DNA from: Amphimedon queenslandica
Lineage: Eukaryota; Porifera; Demospongiae; Haplosclerida; Niphatidae
DNA: 64,000 bases
Direction: 5' to 3'
NCBI RefSeq assembly: GCF_000090795.2
Contig: NW_003546435.1
Span: 41,649 to 105,648, forward strand
A program made the position numbers and the translations under genes. Position 1 is the stretch's first letter; every line of letters begins with the position of its first letter. This document shows positions 35,801 through 45,577 of the stretch, piece by piece. Below the pieces are notes generated by a model, which was not told where the DNA came from, ran no database searches, and was given only the letters and a program-made list of their open reading frames with translations.

Positions 35801-38800
35801 TATACATATATATATAGTCTCTAATATCTATGATGAAACAAATAATTGCTTTTGTTTGCCCCTTACAATGTTTTACATTCTCCTAGTTAGAATAAATAGT
35901 GCTACTGTATTAGATCATTGACAAATAGATAAATAATTAGTACACATGGGGCGTGACCAGAAGATTTGCATGACTGGAGATGCATGTACACACATACACT
36001 GTACATGCAGAAAATTCCTGCTACAGTGGGAATTGCCTAAGCTGCCTCAATTATTATCATTACATAATAATAATCCAAGTTTCAGTATTAAACAGTTTAA
36101 AAAAATTCATCATGGATTCCTTAGCTTATGAGAATTCAGTAATGTAGTCCTCTCATGACTAAAACTGATGAATGTACTTGTTTGAGATATCAAAAAAATA
36201 TCTAACACACTGTTGTTGATTTCTAAGAAAGTATCTGGAACAACTATAAGTGTTAAGTTGCCTTCAGAAAACAGGCCTTTCTCATCAGCTCAATTCTTCC
36301 ATCTCAAGAAAGTTAACACAATTGATAACAGCAAGTAATATTCAAACATTCGGCCTGCCATCATCATCCAGTCTATGGAGTCTTCACATCAATGCAAGAC
36401 TTGTCTTAAGATCCATCCATCTCATTAGCAATAATAAAAACTTATTATTATTATAAAATAAGTCACAAAGGAATCGAGAAGCTGCTGCTTGTTCACTTAC
36501 AAAAGTAGGAGTTATGCTGGCGCTGTGGACCTGGTTCAAAATTGGGGCTTTAGGTCAAATAAGAAATGTGAATAGTATCCTTACATTCACTAGCTACAAA
36601 CTTTAGTCACAACAGGCAGCATCTGCAATCAACAGGGGGTCACACTCGCCTATTGACTTGTGAGTATTACTGACCATTAGCGATTTTTTTACTTCACTTA
36701 CATGCACATGTACCAATACTATCTATTTTATTATTATTATTTCAGACTGACCATTTAGGCACAGCATATCAAAAGTAGAAGAAGAATGTAAAATATTAAG
36801 GGGCTCACCCCCCTAACGCCACGCTCTTGTTGTGCTGCATGACATGCGAGCAAGCAAAGCATTATTGAAAATACAGATGTTTATTCTTCATGTGTTATCT
36901 TGCTTAAAAATATAATTTTTTTGCATCAGTTATTACATCTTGTAGCAATTAAAATTATCTTTTTATGGCATTAAAGATAGTTGGAAGCAAGAGGCAGGCA
37001 CTGCAGTTCAGTTGTGGAGGCTTCTTAAGCTACAGTACAGTGCAGAAAAAAGCTCATTCTACAATAAAATCTTTAGCATCAATGAAGAACATTTTTGTTC
37101 ATCTTCCTTGCTGTGCTTGTTCGGGAAACCTTCGGATAACAGTTTAGTGTTATGTTGCTGCTCGTTCATTGCAAATGAGGACATAGTCACCATTTTATTT
37201 CGATGAGACTACGCCCGTTTTCAATGAAAATTAAGCCATTAACTTATATAATAGTTAGACAACCGGTACAGAGAGACACACTTCAATTCCCTAAGGGCTT
37301 TGCCTAATAATGACTTGATTCGTGTAGTGCGCTAATGGCTATAGTGAGTTTATAGTATGTACATGTACATAGATCTATAAGTACAGATGGTCTTTTTTAT
37401 AAGCATTATAGCTACATGTACTTTTAAAGTACATGTAGTAAGGCAGAAAATTCTTTTCCCAAAATCTACAATGCATTGAATGCATCAACACAATTATGAA
37501 GGCTTCTTAATGCATACAGTATTGTGGGTTAATTCCGAGGATAATAAATTTTGCAAATTTCACAGATTTTTGAAGATGCACAAAATTAAATTCTTTGAAA
37601 ATCAATTTAATACAGTACAAGATGGCAAAAAAGTGGCAATTCGCAAAAAGTAATTTCGTGAACCTCCAGATACAGGCCATTTGCGAAAATTATTATCCTC
37701 AAAATAAACCCCCTACACGGTATTTTCAAAGGCTGGGTTGATAACAAAGTTGGCAAAATATTACATGCAAGATTTCAACATGTCTTTTATCTCTAAATAA
37801 TTAAATACACACTCTTTTCTTACCTTTGAGTCTGTTTTATGAATTTGAGTAGCAGGAGGTACAGGTTTAGATGACGTTGTTGCATTAGGTGACAATGGTT
37901 TTCCTTCATTCATATTCAATGCACTAACTGAAGTTTTAATATCCATAACATCTAACGATCCAGTAATAGAAAGGGGTAGAGAACCATGGCGCCTTTTAAC
38001 AATGTCAGCTAAATTAGCTTCAGGAGAAGTAGGAGGGAGAGGAGGAGGAAGAGGCGTGATACCAGAATCACTTTGCCCAGGTAAAGGAGGGAAACTGGCT
38101 GGAGCAAAATCTAATTTAGGTTGGCTTTTATTTTGATATCTCTATAAACAAAAAAATAAAGATATAAAATAATTTATAATGACCAATCCTTACTGGTCTA
38201 TTGTTTCCAGCAGATTTCTCTTTATCTACTGTTTGCTTGTCTTCATTTCCCCCAGTCCTTTCTTCATTTCTTTTCCTAAACCTATTTGGCAAGTTCCGTG
38301 TGCGATCCCTTTCATCATCACGACGATATCTTGAATCATGCATGCCCCCTCCTTGAGAAAATGAACTCCCTCCACCATTACCTATTCTGAAGTCATTCAT
38401 ACTGACTACTATCACGTCAAAATTGAAGGCATGCATACCTCCTATCACTAACATCACTAGTGCTTGAGTGCCGACCTTTAACATTAGTACTACTGCTGCT
38501 GCTGCTGCTAGGAGTCTTCCGTGTACTTGAACTGGTGCTGGCACCACTCCCACTAGTACTTCTATTATTTGTAGACGACACAAATCGTTGTGAAGGAACC
38601 CCTAAAATGGCAAAGTAACCAAAACTATCAAAATTAATCTCACCACCAGGAAAGCCAGAGTGTGATGGTAACCCATTGACATATGGAGAAGTCTAGAAAG
38701 CATAATATATTAATAGTACAGCACATCATAATTCAAATCATTATTCATACATAGGATGGTTCAGAATAATATGGTGGCCAGACAACAGGTTGCTGATAGA

Positions 38801-40352
38801 ATTGTACCTAGAACAAAAGTAACATTGGAATTTGATTCATTAAAATACATAACAAACCGGTTGAACAGATGAATAATTATAACTGGGATTAGGACGTGTC
38901 TTTGGAAGTGAAGTGGCACGTTGTACTGTAGTATTCTTTATTCTTGCCTAACAATAGTAGATCACTCACAACTCTGACTAATAATAGAAACATACTCTAA
39001 CTGGCTTGCCAAGAAAATCTCTCACTTCTTCTCTAAGATACCTGTATGCCTATGAAAGAAAAACAATAATGAAAGCTAGATTAACTACAGGTACATAAAT
39101 ATAATACTAACCTCTTGTGCTTCCTCTTCATCAGAAAAAGTCACATACCAACAATCATTTTCAGCAAAATCACAAGATAAAAACTTTGGACAGTTAGCAC
39201 CAGAAAATAACCGAAATACATCCTAAAGTGATCATTGATCAATATAATATGCATATAAACACAAATACATGTACTTCTTTAGGGGTTTCCTTTGGAATTT
39301 CCCTAAGTATTAATATACAACGCTTTTCTGGTATAGCCTTGACTTTCGTTTCAGTTGAATCAAGCTTCAAAGTACTTGAATCTAATAAAAATCATATCAA
39401 ACAACATGTACATCTAAAACATTAGACACCTTTAATAGCCTCCACAATAAGATTCATATCAGTACTAAGTCGTTTCACCTATGCACATAACCATAAAGAG
39501 TCACGTTAATTAATCTTAAGCACCTGATTAAAATTAGCTAATACTGAAACAGGAACAAAATGGTCACTATCCATTTGAGATACTATTATGACAATGGCAA
39601 CAGTAACAAAGCATTAAGACATAAGGCAACTTACATAAATACTTGTCAGTAGCAAGATTGTCTTTACTAAAATAATATTCTAATTGGTTACGAAGGAGAG
39701 TTAAGAGATTCGTTTCATGTGTTGGACTTGATGAAGGAGGAGTGGTGGGAGTAGTTTGATGATCAGTTGAATCAGGGTTTGATACCATAACAACCATTGG
39801 ACCATATGGATTGACCACAGGAATAACTACATATAAAAAATTGTCAATAGCAGCATGTGTACAATGTGCATACCTGGTGACTGAATATACTGATTTACTG
39901 TTTCCCCACCACTATCTTCAGAAGTGAACATTTGACTAGTTTGTCCACTTACTCTAATAGAGAAAAATTGTAAACTACAAAGAGGCACTCTTTATCTAAC
40001 CTTGTGGAACTATCTAGTGAATTACTGCCATTTTGAAGGTCCAAGATATGGCTAGCTTCGGTCTAAACGTAAAAGATTACAGAAAATACTACTTAAAATG
40101 CACAAATTAAAACCCATAAATTATAGTAAGGCGGGGCTGTCTGCCCAATTTTACGATTACATAACATATGAAAAGTTTAACCCAAAGATCCAACTTACAC
40201 ACAAAAAATTCTCAGTGAGGACTAAGAATAAATTCAACCTCCCAACCCTTTATAAATATCATACATGTGGCATTCCCATTTGGGAGACTCTCTTTCAATG
40301 TCAAAATCTTGTTATTAAAACGTACCATATCAATTGAAGATGACTCAGACAT
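23850..40352 (-). CDS. LARP4: La-related protein 4 (LARP4/4B)
   Basis: Eighteen exons total 2067 nt, 688 aa (human LARP4 724): 40326-40352, 40001-40062, 39874-39953, 39635-39826, 39524-39582, 39430-39478, 39275-39381, 39112-39222, 38996-39049, 38858-38947, 38751-38807, 38644-38692, 38439-38601, 38194-38386, 37824-38141, 24862-24915, 24102-24296, 23850-24056. LARP4 binds poly(A) and PABP and stabilises mRNA. The La motif is clear ([37 protein letters not shown]), as is the RRM-like domain ([50 protein letters not shown]). The C-terminal half is low-complexity, with a poly-Ser run near 38500. The intron at 24916-37823 is 12.9 kb and full of mobile DNA, while all others but one are under 600 bp. 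The gene is in tandem with SETD2, 243 bp downstream of its stop. Confidence 0.93.
24631..24829. repeat. MITE with TIRs (LARP4 intron)
   Basis: TAGCTAGAAAATTTGGTGGA on the left is complemented by CTCCAAATTTCTAGCTATA on the right, framing about 200 bp rich in GCCAAATTT. A related but more decayed copy lies at about 62105-62330. It is non-coding. Confidence 0.7.
25600..26561 (+). mobile_element. Decayed pogo/Tigger-like transposon, copy 1
   Basis: Translated pieces such as [30 protein letters not shown] and [11 protein letters not shown] match the HTH/AT-hook N-terminal part of a pogo/Tigger-type (DDE_1) transposase common in cnidarian and sponge genomes, as I recall. The frame is interrupted by several stops. 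A segment of about 130 bp (near 25660-25800) is repeated near 25948-26085, an internal duplication. The copy runs into a 10-N gap. It is closely similar to 28690-29200. Confidence 0.65.
26562..26571. other. Assembly gap, 10 N
   Basis: Ten ambiguous bases. They interrupt transposon copy 1 at the point where copy 2 (near 29197) continues, so sequence is probably missing or collapsed here. From 26572 to 27256 I recognise no gene; a 67-codon frame at 26840 has no family match. Confidence 0.95.
27256..27278. repeat. (AT)n microsatellite
   Basis: About eleven AT units in the LARP4 intron. Its flanks (27180-27400) carry imperfect copies of an ATATCxG/ACAGGTC-type motif but no gene. Confidence 0.9.
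27715..27979 (+). pseudogene. Fragment related to hAT/ZMYM-type (DUF4371) proteins
   Basis: The frame continues from 27518, but its first part lies in an inverted repeat (27523-27630) and is unlikely to be coding. From about 27715 the translation ([54 protein letters not shown]) recalls the central region of hAT-derived TTF/ZMYM-like proteins. It stops at 27979 with no continuing domain. The family call rests on memory of short motifs and is tentative. Confidence 0.4.
28141..28440 (+). pseudogene. Barrier-to-autointegration-factor-like (BAF) fragment
   Basis: Two segments align with the small DNA-bridging protein BAF (BANF1, 89 aa). The first is KFIGERMG, then after a one-base frame change [35 protein letters not shown] and NHNFE. 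The second is at 28382-28440 ([10 protein letters not shown], ending YAWE and stop). They are separated by a 49-52 bp GT-AG intron. The helix-hairpin-helix block ([17 protein letters not shown]) is well preserved. The frame change near 28196 and the early end suggest a decayed duplicate that kept its intron, so not a retrocopy. A cryptic splice restoring the frame is possible. Confidence 0.5.
28690..29834 (+). mobile_element. Decayed pogo/Tigger-like transposon, copy 2
   Basis: The 5' part (28690-29200) repeats copy 1 nearly base for base. The 3' part holds an open frame at 29508-29834 with [25 protein letters not shown] (the first catalytic Asp of the DDE triad), [31 protein letters not shown] and IIYS. 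These are hallmark blocks of DDE_1 (pogo/Tigger/jerky) transposases. The second Asp and the last acidic residue are missing, because the copy ends or is overwritten after 29834. Stops occur in the N-terminal half. It cannot be active. Confidence 0.8.
29850..30330 (-). pseudogene. HIRAN-domain-like repeat fragment
   Basis: On the minus strand, 30313-30104 reads [50 protein letters not shown] and SFFRRDGNI. The order HVYK-x-W, G-x-x-L-x-C-x-x-D-x-x-N-x-x-D, VGH-x-P and I-S recalls the HIRAN-like domain found in many sponge and cnidarian repeat-borne genes. It runs on in the same frame after one stop as [20 protein letters not shown], then decays. It may be cargo of a transposon. Confidence 0.45.
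30628..31056 (+). CDS. Unrecognised 142-codon open frame in the LARP4 intron
   Basis: The frame opens at a Met and has no family match I can name. It is rich in Ile, Arg and Lys and contains [20 protein letters not shown] and [12 protein letters not shown]. There is no membrane segment or signal peptide. It lies among decayed transposon pieces, so it is more likely part of an element than a host gene. Region 31057-31796 has no recognisable gene; a GGGGC...GAGCCCC repeat-like stretch lies near 31314. Confidence 0.25.
   Translation: MWWKTCSVVSTSDKGYMQLRGILIGENIKMMTVVMISTNAIKRIKKREFIDLTWLLNDSFAQKDVLIRHYLPEIIISFQSKNTDQSYIFIRSRAFSLQAVALKEENINLLLRDMREVQWLLYDTVSREWATAKAITRNQSSY
31797..34916 (+). 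mobile_element. hAT-superfamily DNA transposon, non-functional
   Basis: A complete-looking but decayed element of 3120 bp including a nested MITE. Ends are CAGTGTTGT at 31797 and its complement ACAACACTG ending at 34916. Flanks ACAGATGG and ATAGACGG (6 of 8 equal) fit the 8-bp hAT target duplication. Subterminal AACTATAACTA-type repeats fill both ends. Transposase parts on the plus strand, in several frames: a BED-type finger near 32680-32845 ([34 protein letters not shown]), a middle part with [20 protein letters not shown], and the hAT dimerisation domain near 34555-34720 ([37 protein letters not shown]). A Glu/Val/Ile-rich repeat lies at 33490-33580. Stops and frame changes divide the transposase. 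Confidence 0.88.
31906..32470. mobile_element. Mutator-type MITE nested in the hAT element
   Basis: The 565-bp element has long terminal inverted repeats (about 70 bp, one or two mismatches) starting TAGTCTCGCCCCGCCCCTT. It is flanked by the perfect 9-bp duplication ATTAAGTAG (31897-31905 and 32471-32479). A 9-bp duplication with long TIRs fits Mutator/MULE. The interior has no transposase and no repeat-free coding frame. It is unusually GC-rich at its ends compared with its surroundings. Confidence 0.9.
35388..35776. mobile_element. MITE with TA target duplication
   Basis: CAGTACATATCAAAAAAAGG at the left and CCTTTTTTTGATGTGTACTG at the right are reverse complements with one mismatch, and continue inward as CTAAGTAG. 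TA flanks both sides. The length is 389 bp, non-coding. TA duplication and size suggest a Tc1/mariner-type MITE. The flanking stretches 34925-35387 and 35777-36784 contain no gene I recognise. Confidence 0.85.
36785..37308. repeat. Dispersed repeat, copy 2 (LARP4 intron)
   Basis: Diverged relative of 12000-12556, with the same ordered landmarks: ATTAAGGGGCTC opening, TTGTGGAGGCTTCTTAAGC, ATCTTCCTTGCTGTGC, CACCATTTTATTTCGATGA, ACGCCCGTTTTCAATGA, and closing near GGGCTTTGCC. Confidence 0.7.
37523..37722. repeat. AT-rich MITE, ACAAGATGGC-core family
   Basis: About 200 bp with left GGATAATAAATTTTGCAAAT complemented by right ATTTGCGAAAATTATTATCC, and the core GTACAAGATGGCA. It is closely related in layout to 58735-58935. 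It is non-coding. Confidence 0.65.
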
Positions 40353-40595
40353 CACCAACCAGCGAGTTATAAAGCCTACTGAGGAGCAATACTTTCAATA
40401 ATGAACCTCAATTAACAGGACAAGAAGGCACAAAGCAACCTAACAGCCATGTGACACTCGCTGTGCTTCCGACTCGTTTACATCCGCACACCTTCCGTTT
40501 ATGCATAAATATTCATAATTATTTTTTATTAGTTTTTCTTTACAAAATAAAATAAAACAGCTTTATGAGAATACCCAGTGATAATGATAAAATGT

Positions 40596-43500
40596 CTATG
40601 AGTGACTATATATAGGACCAAACTTTTTCATATAGTTCTTGATATATGTTTTAGTACGAGACTTCACCTGATCATTAAATTCAAGTGCATCAGCACTGCC
40701 ACGTCTTGTGATCTCTTTCTCAGTGATACCAAATGTCAGCTACAATTATGATAATAATAAGACTTTGAATTATTGCCTTATAAATAAAATACCTTTCTAG
40801 CTAAGTGTTTAAAATCTTCAGAACAAGTAATACGTCCATATTTGCAAGTAGGTTTACGATGATGGTCCAAACATCTCACAACCAGTTTTGATAGCTAAAC
40901 ATTATTCTTGATTATCTATAGTGTAACATAATAAACATACCGAATGTTTGAATGAATCTTTTGCTGTTGATTGCCTTCTACTTTCAGTGCTTTCCTAGAT
41001 ACATAAAATTTATAATAAATAAATAAATAAATAATTACAACATTATTTCACCTGATTTGGAGTCAATGAAGGTGGGGATCCTTCTGGAGTATGAGGCTGT
41101 CCTTCATGTGCTGACTCGACACTGTTATTGTCATCATCTTCTTCATCTTCTTCATCATTAGGATCATCATCATTAGTATCCGGTGTTGCTAGATCCATCA
41201 TAATATCACCATCGATGTCTTCTTCAGTTGGACGTTCCCATTGCGTTTTACGAGTTATGGTGTGGTAGTAATACACCTAATGAGAGTATGACACAAATAA
41301 TGGCATTTGCAAAGAAAGTAGTCCTCGTGTATAAGGATAGTAAGGTACAATAATAACAAACCTTTCCAGAAGGCTCCTTTACTTCCTTCCAGTTTTGTGG
41401 CAATGGTTTCTCGACAGGAGGTGGTGGGGGGATTGTGGCTGAGACATTTGCTGCAGCGTTCCTAACTGTGGGTGGTATTAAACTATTACTAGGTTCAAGA
41501 GTAGGTTTAGGAGTAACTTCAAGTAACTGAGATTGCATAGACGTTACTGGCAGAGGAGCAGAATCCAAATTAATAACAGGTAACTGTAGTATTGTAAAAA
41601 CACAGCAATATGTACATGTCTTTAATAATAATTGTACATAAAATTCTTACAGGTAATGTTGGAGGAGGGAAATTGACAGGAGCATACTGTGCTGCTAGCA
41701 TGCCTTGTGGAAAATTTGAGGGTGTAGGGAATATTTGCTGCTGAACATAAACACTTTGTCCTGACTGGTGCTGAACAATGACAGTATTTTGTAAAGGAAG
41801 TCCAGCAATAGATGGAGGAGGAGGGCCTAATAAACCAGTTCTCGCTGGTGGGCGGGATTGGGGTACATAATATGATTGTGACACTTTTTCTCCAGGTCTG
41901 GTGAATGTGCTACATGGATCATGTACATGCATATAAATTTATATTATACTTACTTTGTTGGTTGATATCCTTCACTGGTGTCCCATTTACTTTCTCTCTT
42001 GCGCTTTCTCCTGTTGTCTTCATCGCTCTCTTCCACTTTTTTCTCCTTCGATCGGACATCATCCTACACTGGATCCTTCAAATACACTAAAAAAGATACA
42101 ACTTACCGAAAGTATTTTCTTTGGTATTCTAAACACTTCTTTTAATGAATTCCACTTTTCTAGGAGATCATTTGCTATACTAACTACTCTTGATTCTTCA
42201 TCTATTATGAAAAATGTATGACATGCTATCAACAATGAAATCAGGTTTTAACCTTCAAAAGAAGCTACAGCTTCTCTACTTTCAGCTTCAGACAACAGGT
42301 CACTATGTGTTTCTAAAATCTCAGCCTCTACTTTTACAACCTTTTCTGGGCAATCCTAAGAAAAATTAAACCATGCATGATATTCAACAATACCTCTAAA
42401 TGCTTATTTTCTCCATCTATATTATCTTGGCTAATTGAACAGTCAGCTTCACGAATGACAACACTGTCTTGATCTACTGATAAAAATAAATAAATAATTG
42501 AATGCTGCTAACAGTTCAGACTTACTGTGTGAATTAGAAGGAATACTTGGCTCAGACCATTTTTGTACTAACTGCCAAATTTTATTGTCCTTAAGCACAT
42601 TTCTATTTGGTACAGGTAATGATTGCAGCGTCAATAAAATCTAAGTAATAGAAAGAGTATTACCTAAAGTATAATACTTGGTAGTACTAAAAATAAAAAA
42701 ACAAAAAAACTACATATATGAACCTGTATTTTAGCATCTAAGGCTTCAGAAGTTTGCTGATCTGTTACTTCTACCATCCAACTCCATAATAATCTTAACC
42801 CTTGAAATGACAGGAACCGCTTTAAACATGCATTGTCTTTGGTAGCCTTATAAATGCATAAAAACTAAAATAAAAGGATTCATTACCATACCTGAAGAAC
42901 TTTTAAAAGCATTCTTCTCTGCTTGATTGACTCTGCTCTTAGCATGAGGCGAGATAATGATAGAACCTGGTCTGAGTTCTTGAGACGCCATGTGCTTCCC
43001 ACAACATCATATATTTCTTTTTCAAACTACATGTGAGTATTAGGATAATAGTAATGGCTAAACATATTAAATACACATACCATTGAATCAGCATCATCAC
43101 AACGACGCTTTGCTTTCCTGTCCCGTGTAGGAAAATACATGTCACTACGCACAACATCAGTAGTCTGCTTCGCTCCTAAGAAGCCTCTGCAAGTTTCACT
43201 ACCACAATAACATTTTTGAACAGATTCTCCAAAACGTTGAAACTGATAATCAAAAGTGAGTTCTTCTCCAGCAGGTATATGTCTTAAAGCAAAAAATCCA
43301 ACTCTTAGCCGTCCATTAACAGTCCACTAAAAACCATAAAAGTATGCAACTAATCATTACTCAACACAAAAAACACCTTTTGAGTTTCACAGTTAGGCTC
43401 ACAGCTATGATTAATAAATCGGGAGAGATTTCCTTTCCTTGTAGCGTCAAGTATCTTTTCAGAAATCTATTATTATTACAATAGATAACACTGTACCTCA

Positions 43501-44998
43501 TCTGTTTTCAGTGACATAAAATAATAATGTCTTCTGCTTTCCTTTTCATATATGTTTCTTCTTCTTTCAAATTCTTCAAGGCTACACACTTCGCCACAGT
43601 ATTCCATAACAAATGAATACCTAAATCAAGTTAAATAAAACGAGTTACAGAGAGACACACTTAGCTTACCGAGAAATATCACAGGTAGCTTTTAATCCCC
43701 AGCCCTTCATTTCAGTTTTAATAACTTCGACATTGGCATAGCTTGACTATAATGACAAAAAGAATGCACATGTACTAGCTGCTAAAGGAAAACACCATTA
43801 CTCTTGTAAATCTTTTATTAGTACAGTATTCACCACAGGGGCAACGAGAACCACTAAATTATGTTAAGAAACATAATACCAAAAAAGATACTACTCTGCT
43901 CACCATTCTATCATTAACAATCTGTTTAGACAGTTTTCACCACAAGCTTCAGAGTGATTATCAGTTTCTATGAAGTAACATATCAAAAATTAACATTAAT
44001 TTATGACTAAAATCATATTCATACCTGGGTCAAACTGACAGGTACACATCATTCGCTTGCTTCTCTTTCCATCACGAGTTGTTCCCCTATAGTATACATA
44101 ATTTCAATGTAAAACATCCATCCATTGATTGAGCTGCATCAAACAGTAAGCCTAGCAAATTTGGCCAAAAAGTATGGCAGCTAATAGTGAATGCAATGAT
44201 GGTTAAGTGAAAGATACAACAAATGGTTTTCTTTGTTGGAAAATGTAATGCCACTTAAAATTGAATATCAACAGATACACTTCGCTATTATACCAAGAAA
44301 TCCAGAGCATAAATATTTTCAGGCTGAATTTAGCAGGACTATATTTTTCTACAGGTTTGGTGGAAATGAAGTGATGATTTATTAAAAGGCAAGGTACATC
44401 CTAGCTTGAGATGGTAAAGATTTCTTTCACCTTCTTTCCTCAAGGGTGTGCTGGAAATCTGAAAAATCATACCTAGTGCAAGGCACATCTAAAAGCTAGG
44501 AAACGATTGATCAATTACTCTCAAGTGGCATTTCTTATGTCACATTTGTCTGTTGACTGGCACAATCAATTTCATACTAAGAATGCACATGTACACTGTA
44601 TGTGTATACATGTACAGTGTATGTGTATACATGTACATTGTATGTGTATACATGTACATGTACATGAGCATCTACATGTACATGTAGGAATACACGGGAA
44701 TACATGTACATTCAAACATTAAGACATAGTGACATTGTATTAATATACATTACTAGTACTACATTATGACAAACCTTTCAACAATATAAACATTTTCAGT
44801 GATAAAGTCAAAAGAGGGAGGAGAACTATCGTCACCTTCTAAAGGCATACTTTTAGCGCTTATATGTTGAGATACAAAACCATCCTGAGAATATTTACAT
44901 CAAATCAACCAAGTATACCATTATTGTACCTTCTCAGAAGGTTCAGTAAGAGGTTTAGGGCTCTCCACGACAGTTTCAAAGGTAACTTCATCAGACAT
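40596..44998 (-). CDS. SETD2: Histone H3K36 methyltransferase SETD2
   Basis: Twenty-two exons, about 883-887 aa: 44930-44998, 44775-44884, 44025-44086, 43904-43967, 43802-43853, 43670-43746, 43497-43620, 43377-43466 (or to 43454), 43081-43326, 42892-43026, 42724-42846, 42526-42640, 42394-42476, 42253-42355, 42107-42201, 41954-42063, 41651-41909, 41362-41583, 41052-41276, 40941-40994, 40793-40894, 40596-40739. It trimethylates H3K36 on elongating chromatin. Domains in order: AWS ([15 protein letters not shown]), SET ([43 protein letters not shown]), post-SET ([13 protein letters not shown]), WW ([14 protein letters not shown], then [15 protein letters not shown]) and the C-terminal SRI domain that binds phosphorylated Pol II CTD ([28 protein letters not shown]). 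WW plus SRI separates it from NSD and ASH1. It is much shorter than human (2564 aa), lacking the long N-terminal extension. Its start lies 579 bp from the divergent IP3R-like gene. Confidence 0.95.
44587..44649. repeat. 21-bp tandem repeat, three units (SETD2 intron 2)
   Basis: Three exact units of 21 bp (44587-44607, 44608-44628, 44629-44649) differ only at position 10, which is C, G and T in turn. The run continues in ACATGT repeats. The 688-bp host intron (44087-44774) has nothing else recognisable. Confidence 0.9.
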
Positions 44999-45577
44999 TA
45001 CGAAAATAAAATCCAACCACACCTCTCCTAATTTAACCACGCCCACTTAGTTTTAAGCATCAATTTAATGGCCAACCTGCAGCATCAGCATCCTGCAGCA
45101 AGAGATGTCTACCAGAAATGCCGTCCAAAGACTTCTCCAGCAGCTACTGAAGTTTATTTATTAAGTCACTATGAAATATGAAACTCATCTTTGTTGATGT
45201 AGAAACTGTGTGAAAGTCAACTGAGCAATTTTCTCAGTTCTGAATCGAGCTTCAGCCTGGACCTCAGTTAATGTTTAATACTCAGTGAATGATATTGCAT
45301 CTAAAGCTATGTTAAGCAGTTGTTTTATGCTAGAAATACATGCAGTAGTAGAAGTCAGAAATGAGCTTTACTGACACCATGATCAAGAGTATGTCCCTGA
45401 TATAAATGCATTGCTAGCTTTGGCTCATCCCCTATGTTGTATCTACATTCATCTATAGTAATGATGTTAATAATAATATCACATTAGCTGGACTTCCTGT
45501 CAAACCTCTAGTACGCATATATATAATCAATGCCTATAGCAGAATTTCCAGCATAACAGACGGTGCTGTTTTCTGAA
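44999..45577. promoter_or_regulatory. Divergent intergenic region, SETD2 / IP3R-like
   Basis: This 579-bp spacer lies between two outward-reading genes and must hold both promoters. A 37-codon frame at 45068-45181 is not supported by any match. No RNA gene or repeat was seen. Confidence 0.5.

Noticed and set aside
38128-38583. 151-codon frame starting [12 protein letters not shown] on the minus strand
   Set aside because: Its 3' half coincides with a LARP4 exon, but the first part is another frame of the neighbouring exon plus intron; the spliced model explains both.
44507-44722. 71-codon Cys/His-rich frame resembling a metal-binding peptide
   Set aside because: It is the translation of the 21-bp and ACATGT tandem repeats in a SETD2 intron; the regular Cys/His spacing is a by-product.
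45068-45181. 37-codon frame between SETD2 and the IP3R-like gene
   Set aside because: No match, no good splice donor, and the IP3R start at 45578 explains the neighbouring gene without it.
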